Assembly (NCBI GenBank): GCA_019654215.1
Contig: BPDI01000001.1
Location: 62,001-126,000 of the forward strand
Direction: 5' to 3'
Source of the DNA: Gammaproteobacteria bacterium
GTDB taxonomy: Bacteria > Pseudomonadota > Gammaproteobacteria > Pseudomonadales > Pseudohongiellaceae
DNA: 64,000 nucleotides
Position 1 is the first letter of the stretch. Each line of letters begins with the position of its first letter. Below are positions 39,660-50,236 of this stretch, piece after piece. Below the pieces are notes generated by a model. It searched no databases, was not told the origin of the DNA, and saw nothing but the letters and a program-made list of their open reading frames with translations. The translations under genes and the position numbers were made by a program.

Positions 39660-39989
39660 AGGCTCTCCTTTTATTTCTTAATTTTTCTTCCATTTATCGG
39701 GCTGTTACTGATTGTGCAGAAAGCAGAGCCGAATTGAAGAGTTTACGTGAAAATCTGGCTGGATTGTATTAAAGGGAGGTCAATAATCACGGCTAATTGT
39801 GGCTTGCAGAGGAGAATAAAAAATACGCTAGGAGCAGGCTTTCATATGTGTGGTTTACTCCCCAAATCGAGGCTTTTCAGAAGTGGGAAATTCAATCTCA
39901 TGCCGGTATCGTGCGAAATTTCTGGGTAACGGAAAAGGGCAACCTACTTATTCATCAACGCAGTTCTAATCAGGTTGAAATAGCGAAGA
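39660..39989. other. 330-base gene-poor stretch with a possible beta-propeller lyase remnant
   Basis: No intact gene. The minus strand holds the ribosome site of the 39659 gene at its left end. On the plus strand, 39797-39997 reads LWLAEENKKY..., then HAGIVRNFWVTEKGNLLIHQRSSNQVEIAKIN, which recalls the last repeats of virginiamycin B lyase-like propellers. It is opposite in strand to all neighbours, and an in-frame stop precedes it. It may be the tail of a lost gene. Confidence 0.35.
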
Positions 39990-41756
39990 TTAATTAGCGA
40001 TTTCGAACTCGATAAACTCCAAGCCATCTACACCGTCCTCGCTGTTTAGGCGGAAGTACACGTCGTATTCATTTGTATCTGGCGGTGAAACGTTTAGTAG
40101 GTTTACTCTGGGCAAATAAAGCAGTGAAGAATTAGCATCGAAAGCTGAGCTGTGTTGCCAAATAGCAGTGGAACCTGTTTGTTGAATAGCGCCAACAGTA
40201 AAAAACGAACTGCCTTCGGTTGGTGCATTTAGGTGTCCATCGTAAGTTTCATTGGCTCCCAATAATTGCAAAGATTGAAAATCGAGCTGGCCTGTTACCG
40301 CGTCGTATGAGTTTATACCGGTGACTCCAATATTGTTTGAGCGTTTGAAGGTCGGCAGCCCGGATTCTACAACTAAGTTGGGATCGTAGTTACAATCTGC
40401 CTCGTCACTCGCAGTTGCTAAACAAGTAAGTTCTAGATCAATCACTGAAGGCTGGTTCTCTCCGCTTACCCAATCGGTGAGTTCGTTCCAAGCCGCTAAT
40501 CCCTCATCGATAGTAAATCCGCAATGGCTTGGACTTTCCGAGTCATCGACTACTGCAACAGTTAGTTGATCGCTGGATATTAATGTTTGTAATGCATATT
40601 GGTTTTGAACTCTTACCAAGCCATCGGGGGGAGGTGTGAATAGAAACTATTTTCGTATCACCAACATTGCCATTCGGTGTGTAGTTCGCGAGCAAGGATT
40701 CTAATGCTGAAGGCAAAGCGAAGTTTCTTAAAGCGGCCTGGTTAATTGATCCATCGTTATAATCGATACCAATATTGCTAAAAGGTATTGCGCCATCGAG
40801 TTGAGTTCATTATTAATTAGTCGAGGAATTTGAAAAACCGCATACCATAAATTGAGAGCCAGGAAAATAAGGATTTTCTGTACCAGAAGCTTCCAGTATT
40901 TCTTCGAGACGATCAGCTTCATCAGCATTGTTAAATTCCCAAACAAGGACTTCTAAGGCATCGTTTTCATCAATCAGAAGTCGCGAACTGATTCCGACAC
41001 ATTCATTCAGTGAATCAAGGTAATCTAATTCACCAAAAAGTAATTTGGGCCTCTCATACCAAGGCTTTGGCAATTCAGCACCCGGAACCGCATCACAAAC
41101 CGCTTCATAGATTGATCTCAAATCATAGGCTTCAATCCAGTTTGCCGAGCCGGCTACTGCTCCGCATAGAAGGAGAGCGCCATCGGGATTAGGAACTAGA
41201 TCTGACTCCAGATCGCGCATGGAAACAATCCCGCCAAGAGAGCCTCCAATAATGTAGAACTGATCAGGTGGTCCCTGACCTAGGCTCGATGCAATCGAAA
41301 TAAATTCGTTGTACATCTCGCCATTAGAGATATGGGAATCGAATACCGCCCATCCAGTCTGACTGTAACTGGATGCAGCCATGGCATAACCCTGTTCCAG
41401 TATGTAGTCGCCATAGGGGCCTAGGCCCGGTTCGTCTTCAAATCACCGGTGTAAAAGCCATCCCAAAAAGGATTCAAAATATCTAGGAGGTCATTAGTTT
41501 CGAATCCGGTTAGAAAACTTTGAAACCCATGATTCCAAAATACCAATCCTCTCTCTGCAGTCCAGTTGGCAGGAATAACAATTGAGAAATAAGCACCACT
41601 TGCAGTTTCGCCATACCAAACCGGGTGACAGTCGCCATTCTCAGTTTGGTATTGACCCTCGTACAATTTTCCTGAGCAAGCGAAGTGTGCTGAGCAATAT
41701 AAAAGGAAAAGTGCATTTAAGATAAAAAGCTTGAATGAAGTAAGGCGGGGGTACAA
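39990..41756 (-). CDS. Secreted alpha/beta hydrolase, four frameshifts
   Basis: Reconstructed from pieces broken near 41440 (missing T), 40833-40837 (extra T), 40797-40802 (missing base) and 40626-40631 (extra C), minus-strand bases. About 588 residues. Signal peptide near AHFAC. The nucleophile elbow GGSLGG lies in YIIGGSLGGIVSM, near 41235. A later part has ELDYLDSLNECVG and IDYNDGSINQAALRN; the C-terminal third is beta-rich (EYDVYFRLNSEDG) with no fold I recognise. Probably an exported esterase or peptidase. It belongs to the symporter/PQQ operon by position. Confidence 0.7.
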
Positions 41757-41839
41757 ATTAATTATCCTGCAGACATATAAAAATGCTTTTGACTACAAAA
41801 TAACGTCGGTTGGATTAACAAAAACTGAATAGTATCGAG

Positions 41840-43337
41840 CTAGATATCCATCATGCGATCAATGTCGCTATCCAGAACTGGTTTCTTGGTTACTAGGGAG
41901 ACACCTATAAATAGAACCATCGAGGTGACAAAGGCTGCGAGTGGCCCGCTAACTCCGTAGGGAAAGGTGACCCCGGCTAGCTGCGTTACGAAGTTTATTA
42001 ACAAGGCTGCACTAATTGCTGTTACGGCGCCCGCAACGGAAGCGCCCCTCCAGTTTTTAAACCTACTGCGACCACCGGAAAGATGCTTGCGGCGAAGGTT
42101 CCCCATCCGAATGCGCCGAGAATTGCCACTAACGTTGCGTCGCGGTAATGGGAATACAAGGCAAAGCTGGCAGCAACTATTGCAAGAATTATAGTCACGA
42201 CTCGTGCCCAAAATAATTCGTTATCGATACTCTTGCCGCGAACCGACTTTGGAATGTCGTGAATAATTGCTGCCGTTCCTATATTTAAGAATGCATCGGA
42301 AGTAGACATGATGGCAGCAAACAATCCAGCGAATACAACGCCGGCTAATAATGGATTGGCAAAAACTGATAAGAAAACAGAAGCGGCATCATCAGGAAGA
42401 GCTAAAGGTGGAACAACACCGTCAATAACTGCGGCACGCATAACGATGCCAATGGAAATCCAAAGTAGTGCGGCCATGACGTAACCGAACAATGACATCG
42501 GCAGTATGGTGCGGTTGTCAGTCATTTCCTTGTTCATCATCATCTTGGTGATTAAATGTGGTTGTCCCGCCAAACCAAGACCAAACACAAAGAACCAACC
42601 GAGAGACGCCATCATACCTGCAGCCCCTAGGGCATTGCCGCCTCGCCATCGTCTGCAAGAATTATAGAAGTGGCCTCCTGCATTCCCCCATCAAAAACAT
42701 TCATTGCAGTAAACAATATAAGCATGCCTGCCACTATCATGATGGCGCCTTGCACCACATCGGTGTATACCGAGGCAATAATACCGCCGGTCACGCAATA
42801 GAAAATCAAAACAGCAGATGAAATAACAACACAGGTAACCAAATTGATATTTGCAAAGGTATCAGTGCCCGAAAGTATGGCCTGCATCACTACTGCCATA
42901 GCGAGAATCTGAGTGGGGAGGTAGCCCATAACCCCAAGAACAATTGTTACGGCGATCATAAATCTTACGGACTCACTACCGTAGCGTGCGGCAACAACAT
43001 CAGGGAGTGAAATGCAATCCCGCAGTTCCGCGATCATGCGAATGCGCTTGGCAACTAAGAAGAATCCGATGGCGTAAGCCGGTGGAAGAAATTACCACCA
43101 TCCAGAAAGAGCTTACCCGATGGAGTAAACCAGTCCCGGACCGCCTACAAAACCAAAACCACTAAGTGTGCTGGAGAAGAGAGCCAGAGCAACTACAATT
43201 GGACCTAGGCCACGACCAGCGATGAAAAAATCGCTGGTGTTGCGGGTGCGACGCATTGCCCATAAGCCAGTGAGTACACAGAAAATCATGTAGACGACTA
43301 CTGCGCCAACAATTATCTCTTGTCTGAAAGCTTCCAT
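41840..43337 (-). CDS. Sodium:solute symporter (SSS family), four frameshifts
   Basis: Pieces are broken near 43116-43118 (missing G), 43076-43077 (extra T), 42635 (missing A) and 42060 (missing T), minus-strand bases. About 500 residues. SSS landmarks: DFFIAGRGLGPIVVALALFSSTLSGFGFVGGPGLVYSIG, TGGIIASVYTDVVQGAIMIVAG and FAAIMSTSDAFLNIGTAAIIHDI. Its start is directly against the end of the 178-residue membrane protein (43338), so they are co-translated. The solute is unknown. Confidence 0.85.
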
Positions 43338-43874
43338 TTATTCCTGTTCCATTCGCTCAGCTTTTTCGGCCAAGAGTTCGTTGTATTTTTCCTCGTCTTC
43401 GGGTGTGTAAATATATTTTCTAAAACCAATGCTATAGATCAGAATTAGTGGTATTGCTCCTACCCACGTGCCGTAAGTTGCCCAGGCAGTCGCTGTTGGG
43501 AAACCAAGAAAATGGCCCGTTTCTTCAGTTTCGAGAAACTGTTGGTGGCCTGAATACATTTGCCAGGCAACCAGTAGCATAAAAATTAAGCTACCGCCCA
43601 TATAAGCTATCAATTCGGTAGAGCGATAACGCTCCGATACGCCTAATAAAGAGAGAAGAACGATCTGCGCCAGCAGCAAACAATGGAAAGCGAAGCCAAG
43701 AGTTCCGATATGCTCCATGCGAGCGGCTCCATCACCACCAATTTGTAAACCTGCTATTTCGGGATGGGTTGCACCTCCGGAATTGGGAACATTCTCGGTC
43801 AGGATGATGGTGACTAGAATCGCAGCCATGAGAACGCCGACTACGAAGATTATATAAATCAACTTACTTCGCAT
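43338..43874 (-). CDS. Membrane protein of unknown function, possible symporter partner
   Basis: 178 residues with four predicted membrane spans (about 5-27, 60-85, 88-107 and 126-150) and a charged C-terminal tail (PEDEEKYNELLAEKAERM). I do not recognise a family. Its stop is adjacent to the symporter start and it lies 29 bases downstream of the PQQ alcohol dehydrogenase, so its role is tied to one of them. Confidence 0.6.
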   Translation of the reverse strand: MRSKLIYIIFVVGVLMAAILVTIILTENVPNSGGATHPEIAGLQIGGDGAARMEHIGTLGFAFHCLLLAQIVLLSLLGVSERYRSTELIAYMGGSLIFMLLVAWQMYSGHQQFLETEETGHFLGFPTATAWATYGTWVGAIPLILIYSIGFRKYIYTPEDEEKYNELLAEKAERMEQE

Positions 43875-43903
43875 TTTTTTCTCGTTATTGAAAAATTATT
43901 CGG

Positions 43904-45757
43904 CTAATTACTCAGTTTAAAAACATACAAGTGACCCCCTTCAGGGATCGCGATATCGCCTCCTACAAATCCAGAAAGCGTTTGGAAGTTACTGGAACCA
44001 ATAGCGACATATGCTTCACCGTCTACCTCATAGGCTACTGGTTGGCTGCGTACCCCGCCTCCAAGTTTGGCACGCCAAACTTCTTCACCGGTTTCCGCAT
44101 TCAGAGCGATAGCATGACCAGTTAAGCTTCCGGTAAATACAAGTCCGCCTTCAGTACTCAAGGTGCCAGCCATCATTGGTTGTGGATCAAGATAGCGCCA
44201 GCGCACTTCACCGGTTTGATAATCCATCGCAGTGATATGACCATAGGCTGCCTCTTCAGCCGCATCAACGGATATGGGAAAACCTCCCATGAACTGCAAG
44301 CCTTCAACATGAAAGGCAATCCCTTTTTGCATTAACTGACAGCTTTCAATTACCGGAACAAAAGCCAAACCCAAATCCGCATTTAAGGAACCAGAAGTTG
44401 ATCCGTTCATGCCACCCATTACACCTGGACACACTCGGTAAGTGGGTTCCTCTACTGGTAACGCTTCGGGATTTATAACTGGCCTACCGCCGGGTTCCAT
44501 TGCAGTTGCCCAGTTAAGTTGCTCCATGTAACTGGTAGCACGAATAAATTCGCCATTCTCTCTGTTTATGGCGTAGAAGAACCCATTTCTATTTGCTTGT
44601 ACCAAGGCCTTAACTGTTTCGCCATCTACATCCATGTCAACCTGAAACAAATGGGTATTGCCGTCATAGTCCCAAACATCATGAGGAGTAAACTGGTAGT
44701 ACCACAGTCTTTCGCCAGTATCCGGATCAATGGCCAACACGCTATCGGAGAATAAGTTATCACCTAGTCTGGCGTCGCCATTCCAATCTGGAGATGGATT
44801 TCCAGTTGTCCAATAGAGCATGTCTAACTCTGCATCATAAGCACCAATGGTCCAGGCAGGTGCGCCTCCAGTTTCGTTAGAAGTTCCAGACCAGGTTTCA
44901 GATCCGGGTTCACCAGCGGCTGGGACAGTGTAGTGACGCCACACCCTCTCTCCAGTATTAACGTTGTAGGCGTCGAAGAAACCACGCACACCATATTCAC
45001 CGCCACCGATTCCGATAATAGCCATGTCTTTAACAATGAGTGGTGCAGAGGTGGCACTAAAGCCACGGTAGTATTCGATGATTTCAGAATTCCAGAGAAT
45101 TTCACCGGATAGGCGATCGAAGGCCATAATGCGTGCATCCAGTGTTGCCATAAGAACTTTATCGCCAACTATGGCAACGCCCCGGTTGGCTGGACCACAG
45201 CAAAGCCGAAGATCTGCAGGTTGCGGATGATCATAACGCCAGAACAATTCGCCGCTCGTTGCATCTAGAGCAAATAATCTATTAAAGGAAGAAGTCACAT
45301 ACATGATGCCATCGTAGATAACGGGAGAAACAGCGAACTGGCCCAGAGTTCCAGTGGGGAAGCCCCAGGCGAAACGCAGGTCATTAACATTTTCAGGGGA
45401 TAAGTTTTCTAGGGGACTATGACGCGCGTTGGAATAGTCGCCTCCATACTGCAACCACGCTTCAGGATTTGCGTTAATTGGTTGCGATAGTAAATCAACG
45501 GTTACATTACCGAGTCCATTGCCGATTGGATCTTCATTAATCCAATGGGTTTGGGTAATGGCAAGGCCTTCGCCGGGTTCCTGAATATCTACTGGTACTT
45601 CACCTTCTCGCATTTCCTCAGCGGGTTCTGGAGCTGGCGCCGCAGTCTGAGCTGCTGGTAGTGTGCCAGAATCTTCCTGACCGCAAGCAACCATAACTAG
45701 CGCCAAAAATCCGCTGAAGAATAGTTTTAGTGTTTTATCTATTGTTGATGGGCTCAT
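43904..45757 (-). CDS. PQQ-dependent alcohol dehydrogenase-type quinoprotein, lipoprotein
   Basis: 617 residues; lipobox VMVAC at residues 21-25, then a Pro/Ala/Glu-rich linker. The pair Cys186-Cys187 (LRLCCGPANRGV) is the vicinal disulfide of quinoprotein alcohol dehydrogenases, absent in the other quinoproteins here. YQFTPHDVWDYDGNTHL and ALDATSGELFWRYDHP show further propeller blades. The C-terminal GEAYVAIGSSNFQT is the last blade; no cytochrome domain is attached. It is first in an operon with a membrane protein, a symporter and an alpha/beta hydrolase. Confidence 0.92.
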   Translation of the reverse strand: MSPSTIDKTLKLFFSGFLALVMVACGQEDSGTLPAAQTAAPAPEPAEEMREGEVPVDIQEPGEGLAITQTHWINEDPIGNGLGNVTVDLLSQPINANPEAWLQYGGDYSNARHSPLENLSPENVNDLRFAWGFPTGTLGQFAVSPVIYDGIMYVTSSFNRLFALDATSGELFWRYDHPQPADLRLCCGPANRGVAIVGDKVLMATLDARIMAFDRLSGEILWNSEIIEYYRGFSATSAPLIVKDMAIIGIGGGEYGVRGFFDAYNVNTGERVWRHYTVPAAGEPGSETWSGTSNETGGAPAWTIGAYDAELDMLYWTTGNPSPDWNGDARLGDNLFSDSVLAIDPDTGERLWYYQFTPHDVWDYDGNTHLFQVDMDVDGETVKALVQANRNGFFYAINRENGEFIRATSYMEQLNWATAMEPGGRPVINPEALPVEEPTYRVCPGVMGGMNGSTSGSLNADLGLAFVPVIESCQLMQKGIAFHVEGLQFMGGFPISVDAAEEAAYGHITAMDYQTGEVRWRYLDPQPMMAGTLSTEGGLVFTGSLTGHAIALNAETGEEVWRAKLGGGVRSQPVAYEVDGEAYVAIGSSNFQTLSGFVGGDIAIPEGGHLYVFKLSN

Positions 45758-45885
45758 TTCTGCTTTCCCCCTGTTGAATTCGTATTAGTTGGCATTTGAA
45801 ATCTTTTATCAAATGCAACGGAATGGCAGAGCATAAACAGCCCAAGGCTAGGAGTCTAGCGGGGAGGAGAGCTAAATTCACATTC

Positions 45886-45914
45886 TTGACAAGTCATCTG
45901 CTAAGGTTCATGTT
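45886..45914 (+). promoter_or_regulatory. Possible sigma70 promoter for the 45979 gene
   Basis: TTGACA (45886-45891), then 17 bases, then CATGTT (45909-45914). The -35 box is a perfect consensus; the -10 box is weak. It lies in the 221-base divergent gap, 65 bases upstream of the start. Confidence 0.4.
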
Positions 45915-45978
45915 CTCAGGTTCGGTCAAAGGTCTGTTCGAAACCAAGAATAGCTGATAGAAGTAAAGAGAGGTCATA

Positions 45979-47154
45979 ATGATTAGAAGAAAAAAGTCCG
46001 GCACAAGAATCTTAGTAAAAACCGGAATAGCAGGGCTAATTCTTGCTGTTCTATCCGCTGGTGCAATGGCACAGCGAGGATCGATGGCAGAATCAGGTAA
46101 GCCTGCTGCTCATGCTGGTCAACAGCCAATTAATAATTTGCCGAATCCCTATCTGACAGAGCGTAATTTTGGGTCTTTGCCAGATGGCCGTAGTTGGGGT
46201 TCTGTAAGTGCCATGAACGTTGATATCGATGGCGTACATATATGGGTAGGTGACCGTTGTGGGACCAATCAGTGTGCAACCACTCCAGATATCAATCCGA
46301 TAGTGAAATTGGATCCTAATGGGAGGGTGGTTGCTCAGTTTGGCGCTGGCCAGATTCTTTGGCCCCATGGAATGGATGTTGATCGCGAAGGCAATATCTG
46401 GATCGCTGATGCTCGTGTGGCAAATGACAATGAAATTAGCCAAAATCCAGCTGCCGCGAACATCGGAAGCTCTGTTATGAAATTCAGTCCAGACGGAGAG
46501 CTCTTGATGACAATTGGCACTCCTGGTGAGGTTGGTGATCCGCCAACTCGTTTAACTGATCCAAACGATGTGCATATAGCTCCTAATGGCAGAATTTATA
46601 TCGCTGAAACTCATGGTGCTCAATTTCAGGGTGAACCCGGGGCGGACACGAAAAGTCGTATCACCATGTGGGAGCCAGATGGCACATATATAGGGCACTT
46701 TGGTGAATACGGATGGGATGACGGTCAATTCCGCTCGCCCCATAGTTTAGCCATGGACTCACAGGGCCGATTATTCGTAGCAGACCGTGGCAATAACCGC
46801 ATCCAGATTTTTACTCAAGACGGTGAGTGGTTAGATACTTGGTACCAGTTCAGTCGTATCTCTGGCCTTTACATTGATCCGACAAATGACATGTTGTATG
46901 CCATCGATTCTGAATCCGATGAAAACTATAACCCTGGTGGTTGGAGAAAAGGTCTGCGAGTTGGAAACGCACGCAATGGTGAGGTACTTTATTTCGTTCC
47001 AGAGCATATATGCACAGGAAGGGGTTTCTCTGGTATGGGCGGAATCGGGTGCATGGGTGAAGGAGTGACGGCAGACAAAGATGGAAATGTTTACGGCGGC
47101 GAAGTAGGTGTAATTCAAGGAGTGACTCGCTTCGTTCCTCGCTTGATCCCATAA
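45979..47154 (+). CDS. NHL-repeat six-bladed beta-propeller protein, secreted
   Basis: 391 residues; AGAGAGG ends 4 bases before the ATG. A signal peptide (SAGAMA-QRG) follows a basic start. NHL blades: LWPHGMDVDREGNIWIADA, RLTDPNDVHIAPNGRIYIAET, FRSPHSLAMDSQGRLFVADRGNNRIQIF, and GISGLYIDPTNDM-like repeats, then EGVTADKDGNVYGGEVG. Peptidyl-alpha-hydroxyglycine amidating lyases share this layout, but the function here is unproven. Several Cys pairs (CGTNQC; C...GIGC) suggest disulfides. Confidence 0.85.
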   Translation: MIRRKKSGTRILVKTGIAGLILAVLSAGAMAQRGSMAESGKPAAHAGQQPINNLPNPYLTERNFGSLPDGRSWGSVSAMNVDIDGVHIWVGDRCGTNQCATTPDINPIVKLDPNGRVVAQFGAGQILWPHGMDVDREGNIWIADARVANDNEISQNPAAANIGSSVMKFSPDGELLMTIGTPGEVGDPPTRLTDPNDVHIAPNGRIYIAETHGAQFQGEPGADTKSRITMWEPDGTYIGHFGEYGWDDGQFRSPHSLAMDSQGRLFVADRGNNRIQIFTQDGEWLDTWYQFSRISGLYIDPTNDMLYAIDSESDENYNPGGWRKGLRVGNARNGEVLYFVPEHICTGRGFSGMGGIGCMGEGVTADKDGNVYGGEVGVIQGVTRFVPRLIP

Positions 47155-47176
47155 ATAGTTAGTAGATAAAAATCAA

Positions 47177-47209
47177 GCGGGCGTTGTCTTTAGACAGCGC
47201 CCGTTTTTT
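47177..47209 (+). terminator. Rho-independent terminator
   Basis: CGGGCG (47178-47183) and CGCCCG (47198-47203) form the stem, extended inward by TGTC/GACA around TTTA; six T bases follow. It is 24 bases after the NHL gene stop. Confidence 0.93.
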
Positions 47210-47233
47210 CTGCACATTTTATTAAGAGTTGTT

Positions 47234-48310
47234 ATGAGTTCGCTATTTTCTCCACTTAATTTCAAACGCGGGCCTAGCATGAAAAATCGATTCATGCTTG
47301 CACCATTAACTAATTTGCAAAGCCATGAAGATGGCGAGCTATCCAATGAAGAATTTCATTGGTTAACCATGCGGGCTAAAGGCGGGTTCGGATTAACCAT
47401 GACCTGTGCAGCTCATGTGCAGGAGATCGGTCAAGGCTTTCCGGGCCAGCTAGGTATTTTTGCAGACAAACATATCGAAGGATTAATCCGTCTCGCCGCT
47501 TCTATAAAAGAAGAAGACAGCGTTTCAATTTGTCAGCTTTATCATGGAGGCATGCGTGCGCCTAAAGATGTAACTGGTTATACACCCATCTGCCCCTCAG
47601 ATAATGAAGAAACTGGTGCACGCGCACTTACTCAGAAAGAAGTTCAGCAAGTCATCGATGATTTCGTTGCTGCTGCCGTCCGTGCAGAAAAGGCTGGATT
47701 CGACGGTATTGAATTGCATGGAGCACATGGCTATTTGCTGTGCCAATTTTTCTCCAGTGAAATAAATCATCGCGATGATCAGCATGGTGGCAGCCTAGAA
47801 AATAGATCGAGAATTCTTTTTGAAATTATCGATGGCGTCCGCACTCAATGCCAAGAAGATTTCATGGTTGGAGTGCGTCTTTCATCAGAACGTTTTGGAA
47901 TGAAACTCGATGACAGCGTAGCAATAGCACAACGATTGTGTGATGAAGGTAAAATTGATTTTCTCGATATGTCGTTGTGGAATGTGTTTAAAGACCCAAT
48001 TGAAGAAGACAAGCAGGGGAAAAGCCTTCTCTCTTATTTCGTAGAAATCGACAGGAAAGATGTGCGTCTCGGAATCGCAGGCAAGATTCGTACTCCTGAA
48101 GAAGCGCAACGAGCTTTGGATAGTGGTGTCGATTGGATCATGTTGGGCAGGGCGGCAATCCTGCATCACGATTTCCCGAAATTAATGCAAGCAAACTCAG
48201 ATTTTGAACCTGCTGAACTTCCGGTATCTCGAGAGTATTTGGCGCAGGAAGGTTTGTCAGAAAAGTTCATTGAGTACATGAATACCTGGAAAGGTTTTGT
48301 GGCTGAATAA
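47234..48310 (+). CDS. NADH:flavin oxidoreductase (old yellow enzyme family)
   Basis: 358 residues. FMN-barrel motifs: MKNRFMLAPLTNLQSHEDG near the N-terminus, ICQLYHGGMRA near 97, GFDGIELHGAHGYLLCQFFSSEINHRDDQHGGSLENRSRILFEII (residues 155-199), and RLGIAGKIRTPEEAQRALDSGVDWIMLGRAAILHHDFP near the end. The family reduces activated C=C bonds. The usual Thr/Cys in the first segment lies near PLTN; substrate unknown. Monocistronic, downstream of the terminator. Confidence 0.93.
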   Translation: MSSLFSPLNFKRGPSMKNRFMLAPLTNLQSHEDGELSNEEFHWLTMRAKGGFGLTMTCAAHVQEIGQGFPGQLGIFADKHIEGLIRLAASIKEEDSVSICQLYHGGMRAPKDVTGYTPICPSDNEETGARALTQKEVQQVIDDFVAAAVRAEKAGFDGIELHGAHGYLLCQFFSSEINHRDDQHGGSLENRSRILFEIIDGVRTQCQEDFMVGVRLSSERFGMKLDDSVAIAQRLCDEGKIDFLDMSLWNVFKDPIEEDKQGKSLLSYFVEIDRKDVRLGIAGKIRTPEEAQRALDSGVDWIMLGRAAILHHDFPKLMQANSDFEPAELPVSREYLAQEGLSEKFIEYMNTWKGFVAE

Positions 48311-48330
48311 AAGCAAGAATAGGCTCATAA

Positions 48331-48519
48331 ATGGAACACCAGGAATGCTCAAGTACCTTATCTGAAATCGCCATTGCTTTGGCTGAATTCAAGGGCCCTG
48401 TCGCAGTAAGCAAAATTGATGTTTTTGGGCGGCGTATCGTATTGATTGCCGTTATTGTTTCGGTATTGAATATTATAAATCTGGCGTTAATGTTTCTGAT
48501 TGGGTTGCCTGGTAAATAA
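48331..48519 (+). CDS. Small single-span membrane protein (hypothetical)
   Basis: 62 residues with one membrane helix (RRIVLIAVIVSVLNIINLALMFLIG, about 34-58). It starts 20 bases after the old yellow enzyme gene and has a weak AGG upstream. No family recognised; it may be a true small protein or a chance frame. Confidence 0.4.
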   Translation: MEHQECSSTLSEIAIALAEFKGPVAVSKIDVFGRRIVLIAVIVSVLNIINLALMFLIGLPGK

Positions 48520-48614
48520 TAGTTGATCTCAATAATTTTGTTTTGTTATTGGTTAATGATATTCATACTTCAGACAAGCTCGCGGAAATAATTTAAAAGG
48601 GTCGCATTATTACT

Positions 48615-50221
48615 GTGCAAAAAATAAAAATCACAAACTGCTTGCTAGATTGGTATAGATGGTTTCAGAAACTCATCATGATGTGTGTACCTGTTGTTCT
48701 CTTTTCTTGCGCGACAATACCTAGAGACTTCGAAGGCAATTTTCTCGAAATCTCCATAAATGAACTACAAGTTGCCTACACAGAAAGAATTATCTCAGCA
48801 ACAGATGTCGTACGTTATTATCAACGACGTATTGCAGAGATAGATCCACAATTAAATTCAGTAATCGAAATCAATCCAGACGCGCTAACAATCGCTGCCG
48901 CATTGGATGCGGAACGCGAAACAGGGTCCGTACGCTCGCGCATGCATGGTGTTCCGGTATTGTTAAAGGACAACATCGATACTGCTGACAGCCATGCTAA
49001 CCACTGCTGGAAGTTTAGCCCTGGTTGACGTGCCAAAACCAACACAAGATGCTCATGTGGTGCAACAATTGAGGTCCGCGGGCGCAATAATTCTAGGTAA
49101 AGCCAATCTCAGCGAGTGGGCTAATTTTCGTTCTACCAACTCGGCGAGTGGTTGGTCCGGAAGGGGTGGTCAGGCTCGTAATCCGTACGTATTGGACAGG
49201 TCACCCTGCGGTTCCAGTTCTGGTTCCGCAGTGGCGGTAGCGGCAAATCTGACCGTGGTGGCAGTTGGAACAGAAACTGATGGTTCGGTGGTTTGTCCTG
49301 CTTCTATTAATGGCGTAGTGGGAATTAAGCCGACCTTAGGTGTGGTTTCCCGCAGCGGAATTATTCCAGTTGCTCACTCACAGGATACTGCCGGGCCGAT
49401 GGCGCGAAGTGTTACCGATGCAACTATTATGTTGAATGCCATGATCGGTATCGATGCTACGGACAACGCTTCAGTTAGTGCAGGCAGCAGAGCCTAATTG
49501 ATTATACCCGCTTCCTCTCTAGAAAGGATTGCGTGGTAAACGAATTGGTGTGGTACGCCAGTTGTTTAATGACGATGCTGAGCTTAACGATTTGTTAAAC
49601 GCGCAACTGCAAATCTTGGAAAAAGGGTGGTGCCCCTTGATCGATTTGAGTTCGATAACATGGAAGTCATGAGCGATGCAGAATTCGAGGTATTGCTTTA
49701 TGAATTCAAAAAGATTTGAATGCCTATTTAAAAAAAGAGGTGGTGAATACCAATCACTTGAACACTCATTGAATTTAACAATGAAAATTCTGAGGCGGAG
49801 ATGCCTTTTTTTGGCCAGGAATTATTCGAACAGGCCCAGGAAAAAGGTGAGCTTTCAGACGATATGTATAGAGAAGCACTGAGAATTTCCCAAGCGACTC
49901 TCGCGGGCCCGAAGGTATAGATGCTGTAATGACCCAGCACAATCTCGATGCACTTGTGGCTCCTGGAAATGAAGCAGCCTGGCCTATCGATCATGAGAAT
50001 GGTGATAATCCTTATACTTACATCCCCTTCTTCATCCCTCGCGGCGATTTCTGGTTATCCTAGCATTTCAGTTCCAGCAGGATTTATAGAAAATTTACCG
50101 ATGGGGCCTCCTATTTTTTGCTGGAGCCTTCGATGAACCTACATTAATCTCTATTTCCTACGACTATGAACAACGAACTCTGGCCAGAAGACCACCGGGG
50201 TTTCTGCCAACAAATGATTAA
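48615..50221 (+). CDS. Amidase signature-family lipoprotein, nine frameshifts
   Basis: Start at GTG 48615, giving a signal with lipobox VVLFSC. One full-length amidase (about 535 residues) can be rebuilt by single-base changes near 49000, 49493, 49527, 49628, 49709, 49769, 49911, 50024 and 50104, nearly all in G or C runs. The catalytic Lys is in VLLKDNID, the two serines in CGSSSGSAVAVAAN and GTETDGSVVCPAS. The rebuilt C-terminus reads ISVPAGFIENLPMG...FAGAFDEPTLI...RRPPGFLPTND and ends at 50221. The density of breaks is the highest in the window, so true decay is possible. Confidence 0.75.
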
Positions 50222-50236
50222 AGAGAAAAAAACCCA

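Noticed and set aside
46831-47152. Minus-strand frames within the NHL protein
   Set aside because: They lie opposite a complete NHL propeller with signal peptide; shadow frames.
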